Shown here one piece after another: positions 53,053-58,404 of a stretch of DNA of 58,404 bases; the stretch's first letter is position 1; every line of letters begins with the position of its first letter. The notes beneath the pieces are model-generated. The model was not told the DNA's origin and searched no databases. It saw only the letters and a list, made by a program, of their open reading frames with translations. The DNA is from Bacillus sp. JCM 19058. GTDB taxonomy: Bacteria; Bacillota; Bacilli; Bacillales_H; Bacillaceae_D. The position numbers were made by a program, and so were the translations under genes. The stretch spans positions 1 to 58,404 of the forward strand of contig BAXO01000024.1 in the NCBI GenBank assembly GCA_001310555.1. Reading direction: 5' to 3'.

Positions 53053-53741
53053 ATGCTAGAACGTTTAAAGCAAAGTGTGCTTGAAGCGAACCTCGCTCTC
53101 CCTCGTCACAATTTAGTAACGTTTACATGGGGGAATGTAAGCGGTATCGACCGCGAAAAGGGGCTAGTCGTCATTAAGCCTAGCGGGGTCGAGTATGATG
53201 AAATGACGGTAGAGGACATGGTTGTTGTTAATTTGGAAGGTCGTGTTGTTGAAGGGCGCTTGAAGCTTCCTCTGATACACCTACCCACCTTGTACTCTAT
53301 CAATCTTTTTCTAGTATCGGCGGAATTGTACATACTCACTCTCCGTGGGCGACGAGCTGGGCTCAAGCTGGTTTGGCGATTCCGGCATTAGGCACGACCC
53401 ATGCCGATTATTTTTACGGAGAAATTCCTTGTACGAGCCGATGACTGGAGCGGAAATAAAAGGAGACTATGAAAGGGAAACCGGTCATGTCATCGTCGAA
53501 TGTTTTGAGGCACTCGAACCGAGTCGACTCCCGGGAGTTCTCGTCCATCAGCATGCTCCATTTGTATGGGGGACGGAGCCGAGTGAAGCTGTTCACAACG
53601 CTGTCGTGCTTGAAGAGGTGGCGAAGATCGCATCGAGAACTGTTGCTCTTAAACCGGATTCGACAACGATAAACCAGCATTTGCTTGACAAGCATTTTTT
53701 TAAGGAAGCACGGGCGTGATGCCTATTACGGACAAAATTGA
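53053..53741 (+). CDS. araD: L-ribulose-5-phosphate 4-epimerase AraD (frame broken)
   Basis: Last step of L-arabinose use: L-ribulose 5-phosphate to D-xylulose 5-phosphate, by a zinc-dependent class II aldolase-like epimerase. [20 protein letters not shown] and [16 protein letters not shown] carry phosphate and metal sites, and [12 protein letters not shown] is the second His motif. Breaks near 53270 and 53430 (one base each) and at 53695-53701, where seven T for six make the end [18 protein letters not shown] at 53741. About 230 residues. The first gene of the ara operon, behind two AraR boxes. Confidence 0.95.
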
Positions 53742-53757
53742 AAGGAGAGCGTCTTGG

Positions 53758-55415
53758 ATGAAACGGTATACGATTGGGGTGGATTATGGTACGGGTTCCG
53801 GGAGGGCTGTTCTCGTTGATTTAGAAAATGGACGCGAGGTTAGTGATCATGTGACGGAATATCGTCATGGTGTCATCGACAGGAAATTGCCTGAATCAGG
53901 CGTTGAGCTTGAGCATGAGTGGGCGCTTCAGCATCCGCACGATTACATTGAGGTGCTGACAACGTCTGTTCCGGCGGTGGTGAAGCAGGCAGCGTAAATC
54001 CGGCCAATGTCATTGGAATTGGAATCGATTTTACTGCCTGTACGATGCTTCCGGTGGATGAAAAAGGAGAACCGCTTTGCTTTCGGCCTAATCTCGCTTC
54101 GCGTCCGCATAGCTGGCCGAAGCTTTGGAAGCATCACGCGGCGCAGGCTGAGGCGAACCGTATAAATGAAATCGCTGAGCAGCGGGAGAGAAGTTTCTTG
54201 CTCGATATGGCGGAAAAATTTCCTCGGAATGGATGATGGCAAAGGTTTGGCAAATTCTTAATGAAGATGAAGAAATGTACCGTTTAACCGATCGATTTTT
54301 AGAAGCGACCGATTGGGTCGTTTCGAGGTTGACAGGAGCGATTGTGAAAAATAGCTGTACCGCTGGGTATAAAGCTATTTGGCATAAGCAGGACGGCTAT
54401 CCGTCGAGCGATTTTTTTTAAAGCGCTTGATCCACGGCTTCAACGCTTAGTTGAAACAAAGCTGCGCGGGGAAATCGTACCACTAGGAACGAAGGCCGGC
54501 GGATTGTCAAAGGAAATGGCTGAGATGATCGGGTTGGCGCCCGGGACTGCGGTCGCTGTCGGTAATGTTGATGCTCACGCGGCAGTCGCAGGAGTGGGTG
54601 TTGTGACGCCTGGTAAGCTGGTGATGGCCATGGGCACCTCTATTTGTCATATGGTGCTTGCTGAGGAGGAGGTGGAAGTTGAGGGGATGTGCGGAGTCGT
54701 CGAGGACGGCATCATTCCTGGGTATTTGGGCTATGAAGCTGGTCAATCGGCTGTTGGTGATATTTTCGCCTGGTATATTGAACGGGGAGTTCCTGCTTAT
54801 GTGTCGGCTGAAGCTGAAAAGGCGGGAGTCGATGTACATGAATGGCTTGAGCAAAAAGCTGCTGCCTACCGCCCGGGCCAAACCGGCTTGCTCGCTTTAG
54901 ATTGGTGGAATGGTAATCGCTCCGTCTTAGTCGACGCAGAATTGAGTGGACTTCTGTTAGGTTATACGTTACAGACGAAGCCGGAGGAAATTTATCGTGC
55001 TCTTTTGGAGGCGACCGCATTTGGAACGAGGAAAATTGTTGACGCCTTTCATCATAACGGTGTTGAGGTTCATGAGCTTTATGCGTGCGGAGGGCTACCG
55101 CAGAAAAATCGCCTATTGATGCAAATTTATGCGGATGTGACTAACCGTACGATAAAAGTGGCCGCCTCAAAGCAGACTCCTGCTGTCGGAGCGGCAATGT
55201 TTGCTGCAGTTGCCGCCGGTTCGGATCGGGGAGGCTATGAACATATCGTCGCTGCGGCAAAGGAGATGGCGCAAATCAAGGATGAAGTCTTCGAGCCGAT
55301 ACCTGAGCATGTAACGATTTATGAAAGGCTGTATAAGGAGTACTCAGAGCTGCACGATTACTTCGGTCGAGGGAGTAATGAAGTCATGAAGCGCTTAAAG
55401 GCGATTCGAACATAA
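53758..55415 (+). CDS. araB: L-ribulokinase AraB (frame broken)
   Basis: FGGY kinase that phosphorylates L-ribulose. N-terminal [18 protein letters not shown] is the ATP and Asp region, [20 protein letters not shown] follows, and C-terminal [15 protein letters not shown] and [20 protein letters not shown] are FGGY motifs. About 556 residues. ATG at 53758 behind AAAGGAGAG. Breaks at about 53993 (a G lost), about 54190 (a G lost, joining [20 protein letters not shown]), and 54412-54419 (eight T for seven). Confidence 0.95.
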
Positions 55416-55437
55416 CCTGAATAAAGGAGGATGTCAA

Positions 55438-56915
55438 ATGCTGAACGTAAAAAAATACGAATTTTGGTTCGTGACAGGAAGTCAGCATTTATATGGAGAA
55501 GAGGCTCTTCGGGAGGTTGAAGAACATTCAAGGCAGATCACTGCTGGATTGAACAAAGATGCCCCGTATACGATCGTTTGCAAGCCTGTTCTTACTCGCC
55601 CTGAGGCGATTCGAGCATTATGCCTTGAGGCGAATGCGTCGGATGATTGTGCCGGACTGATGACTTGGATGCATACTTTTCTCCGGCGAAAATGTGGATT
55701 GGTGGCTTGTCTGAGCTGAATAAACCGTTGCTTCATTTACACACACAATATAATCGTGATATTCCGTGGGAACGAATTGACATGGATTTTATGAACTTAA
55801 ATCAATCGGCTCATGGCGATCGGGAGTATGGCTTCATGGCGACGCGGATGAATTTAAAGCGAAAAGTAGTGACTGGCCATTGGCAGGACAAAAAAACGAG
55901 AGGACGAATAACAGACTGGATGCATACAGCTGTTGGAGTCATTGAAGGGAAAAATTTAAAAATTGCCCGCTTTGGAGACAATATGCGTGAAGTTGCTGTT
56001 ACCGAAGGGGATAAGGTCGAAGCGCAAGTGAAATTCGGGTGGTCTGTTTCCGGTTACGGCATCGGTGATTTGGTTGAACGGATCAATGGTGTAACGCCAG
56101 CGCAAGTCAAGCTGTTGTTTGAACAATATCAGGAGCTTTACCAGCTGGATGAGGAGCTTTGAGGCCTGGTCTCGTACGCGATTCCATTTTAGAGCAGGCT
56201 CGAATTGAAATAGGGATGAGAGCATTTCTTGAGCAAGGCGGCTTCGGTGCATTTACGACGACGTTCGAAGACTTGCACGGCATGAAGCAGCTCCCGGGGC
56301 TTGCCGTCCAACGATTAATGGCGGAAGGTTATGGCTTCGGTGGAGAGGGCGATTGGAAAACGGCGGCATTGCTGCGAATGATGAAGATTATGGCTGGTGG
56401 TCAAGGAACCTCGTTCATGGAAGATTATACGTACCATTTTGAACCGGGGAACGAGTTGGTGCTTGGCTCTCATATGCTCGAGGTTTGTCCGACGATTGCC
56501 GCTGAACAGCCAAGGGTTAAAGTGCACCCGCTTTCTATCGGCGGAAGGCAGATCCGGCTCGGCTCGTCTTTAATGGGTTGTCTGGCCGCGCTTTGAACGC
56601 CTCGCTCATCGATTTAGGTCACCGCTTCCGTCTAGTCGTCAATGAGGTGGAGGCAGTAAAGCCGGTAAAGGCGATGCCGAAGCTGCCTGTCGCTCAGGTG
56701 CTGTGGAAGCCGTTGCCTTCGCTCAGTGAAGCGAGCGAGTCCTGGATCTATGCCGGCGGTGCTCATCATACAGTGTTTACGTTCAACCTCACTCCTGAGC
56801 AGCTTTATGATTGGTCTGTGATGAGCGATATTGAATTGTCCTCATTAACGAAAATACGAACCTCATCCAGCTGCGCAATGAATTGAAGTGGAGTGAGAAC
56901 GCGCATAGGGGATAA
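55438..56915 (+). CDS. araA: L-arabinose isomerase AraA (frame broken)
   Basis: Converts L-arabinose to L-ribulose with manganese. The N-terminus [20 protein letters not shown] is strongly conserved, then [56 protein letters not shown] and [10 protein letters not shown]. Breaks near 55677 (a T lost), 56161 (one base lost, LRPGLVRDS), 56549 (a G lost) and 56839 (a G lost). The corrected end is the stop at 56913-56915, giving about 493 residues. GGAGG precedes the ATG. Confidence 0.96.
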
Positions 56916-57063
56916 ACGCGTCAGAGGGCGGGAGTGCGCATTATGCTGCGTCCGTCTTCCTCCAAGAGGATAGCAATCTGCCGACTCGGGGCGGGATTAT
57001 GCTATTATGAATAGTAACGTTTTCGAAAGGCTAAGTTGTCGTTGGAATGGCGAGGTGTCTATA

Positions 57064-58170
57064 ATGCAAGCAAAGTACAAGGTGATCAAGCAAACGCTCA
57101 AATCAAAGATTCTTGCCGGGGCGTTTCTCCCGCACCAAAAAAATTAAATCTGAAAACGAGCTGATGAAGGAATTTCGCGTTAGTCGTCATACGGTTAGGG
57201 TAGCGATCGGAGAACTGGTTAATGAAGGCTGGCTTTATCGGGAGCAAGGCGCTGGAACGTTTTGTGCCGATCGGTCAACCGAACGTCCTAAAGACAAGGG
57301 GCATGATATCTACTCTGTTGCGATTTTGACGACCTACATTTCGGACTATATTTTTCCTTCGATTATTCGTGGGCAGAATCCTATTTAAGTGAGCATGGAT
57401 GTCAGGTTAGTATTTTCAGTACAAACAACGATACGGACAAAGAGCGTCATTTTCTGGAAACGATTCTATCCCATCGTTTTGATGGAGTGATCGTTGAACC
57501 GACCAAAAGCGCTTTTTCCTGCTTGAATAGCAGTTATTATTTTAATTTAGAAAGACAAAACATCCCATATTTGATGATTAATGGTTTTTATGAGGAGCTA
57601 GAGCCGATTTCTTTACTTATGGATGATGAAGCGGGCGGGTTTTTGCAAGCGAAACACCTTATCGAGAGTGGTCATCGCGATATTGCTGGATTCTTTAAGA
57701 CGGATGATCGGCAGGGAGTTAAGCGGATGAAGGGCTATGTAAAGGCGCATCGCCAGTACGGGGTTCCGATCGATCCGGAGAGGGTTATTACGTATCAAAC
57801 GGAGGAGAAGGAGACGAAGCCGGCTGAGGCTCTCGCTCGAATGCTCTCTGAAAAAGAACTCTCTCCAACTGGGCTCGTATGTTACAATGATCAGCTAGCC
57901 TTATCGCTGCTCGATACAGTTCGGGAAAAAGGACTTCAGGTTCCTCGTGATATTTCGGTAGTTGGCTATGACGATTCGTTTCTAGCGCAGGCGTCTGAGG
58001 TGAAATTAACGACAATTAAGCATCCGAAAAATCGCTTAGGGCAAGACGCGGCAGAAATGATTGTCAAATTAATGAACTGTCATTCGAAAAGGCAGCGGGA
58101 GGAGTGTGCGCTGCAATCGGTCGTTTATGAGCCTGAATTAATTGTGCGCCATTCTACGAAGGTAATCTAA
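57064..58170 (+). CDS. araR: Arabinose repressor AraR (two frameshifts)
   Basis: A GntR-type winged helix (KYKVIKQTLKSKILAGAFLP and SENELMKEFRVSRHTVRVAI) joined to a LacI-type sugar-binding domain (GVIVEPTKSAFSCL, YLMINGFYEELEPISLLMDD, GLVCYNDQLALSLLD, ISVVGYDDSFLA) is the AraR architecture. L-arabinose releases it from DNA. ATG at 57064 behind GAGGTG. Breaks at 57137-57143 (seven A for six) and near 57375. It follows araA and its probable targets are the boxes at 52933 and 52997. Confidence 0.93.
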
Positions 58171-58185
58171 CAGAGGGAAGGGCGC

Positions 58186-58404
58186 ATGATTCCAGCTATC
58201 GAAGTTCGGCTTCTTAACTATTCCAGTTTATTTTCGTATCCGTCTCATCCGCTGGCGTAACGGCTTGCTGACTATGTCCCGGAGGAATGTACAGACTTTG
58301 CAGAGCAATACACCGAGGCGTTTCCTTCTTTTGTGCGAAGGAGCGTCTTTTTACTGTTGTAGCGGGAATGCTTTAAGTTAATGTAAACGATGCTCAAGTT
58401 CGCA
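58186..58404 (+). CDS. Partial ORF at the right edge, unidentified
   Basis: MIPAIEVRLLNYSSLFSYPS starts at an ATG after GGGAAGGG, with a stop 24 codons later; the same frame continues LADYVPEECTDFAEQYTEAF. It may be one gene with a further base error, cut by the window. I do not recognise it. Confidence 0.3.

Overview
The window looks like a chromosome segment of a Bacillaceae species, probably an alkaliphilic or halotolerant relative of Bacillus. The evidence is the gene repertoire (queCDEF behind a preQ1 riboswitch, odhAB, trpS behind a T-box leader, yhbD with two bactofilins, ykpA, ytxJ, degV, recQ, DUF4349 and DUF3006 proteins, gan and ara sugar genes), strong AGGAGG-type ribosome binding sites with frequent TTG and GTG starts, and very acidic secreted lipoproteins. 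No phage, plasmid, IS element, rRNA, tRNA or CRISPR array was recognised.

Layout. 1-6100: a short tandem repeat, a cytoplasmic GH29 alpha-L-fucosidase (minus strand) and, divergent from it, two paralogous solute-binding lipoproteins. The space between holds a duplicated control region with an 18-bp palindrome and tiny leader ORFs. 6250-10180: an M29 aminopeptidase (minus) and the queuosine precursor operon queC-queD-queE-queF. 10200-14300: DedA protein, HD-GYP protein, lytic transglycosylase and unknown genes. 14600-18750: odhA-odhB. 19130-20520: T-box and trpS. 20860-22950: yhbD-like regulator and two bactofilins. 23000-29100: methyltransferase, VOC protein, acetyltransferase, ABC-F ATPase (ykpA) and a sugar-dehydrogenase-like lipoprotein, with about 1 kb of decayed DNA. 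29250-38420: recQ, degV, ytxJ, DUF4349 lipoprotein, ComEC-like hydrolase with DUF3006 partner, AraC regulator and a 5'-3' exonuclease.

38540-58170 is a carbohydrate region: araL-araM (minus), a divergent DeoR regulator, an aldose 1-epimerase, ganR, the galactan operon ganS-ganP-ganQ-ganA-ganB, then araD-araB-araA-araR. Together these fit use of type I arabinogalactan. A wall-anchored GH53 galactanase cuts the backbone, GanSPQ imports galacto-oligosaccharides (its ATPase is not in the window), GanA releases galactose, and AraA, AraB and AraD convert arabinose to xylulose 5-phosphate. Perfect AraR-type boxes precede araD, a consensus cre precedes ganB, and LacI-type palindromes flank ganR.

The dominant anomaly is that more than half of the recognisable genes are broken by single or double base frame changes. 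Every run of eight A or T found inside an identified coding region coincides with a frame switch, and many runs of seven do too; other breaks look like one base lost from a short run. trpS, normally essential, is among the broken genes. The simplest reading is uncorrected homopolymer error, so broken genes are given here as one spanning feature with the break points named. Many translations therefore needed mental frame correction and exact residue numbers are approximate.
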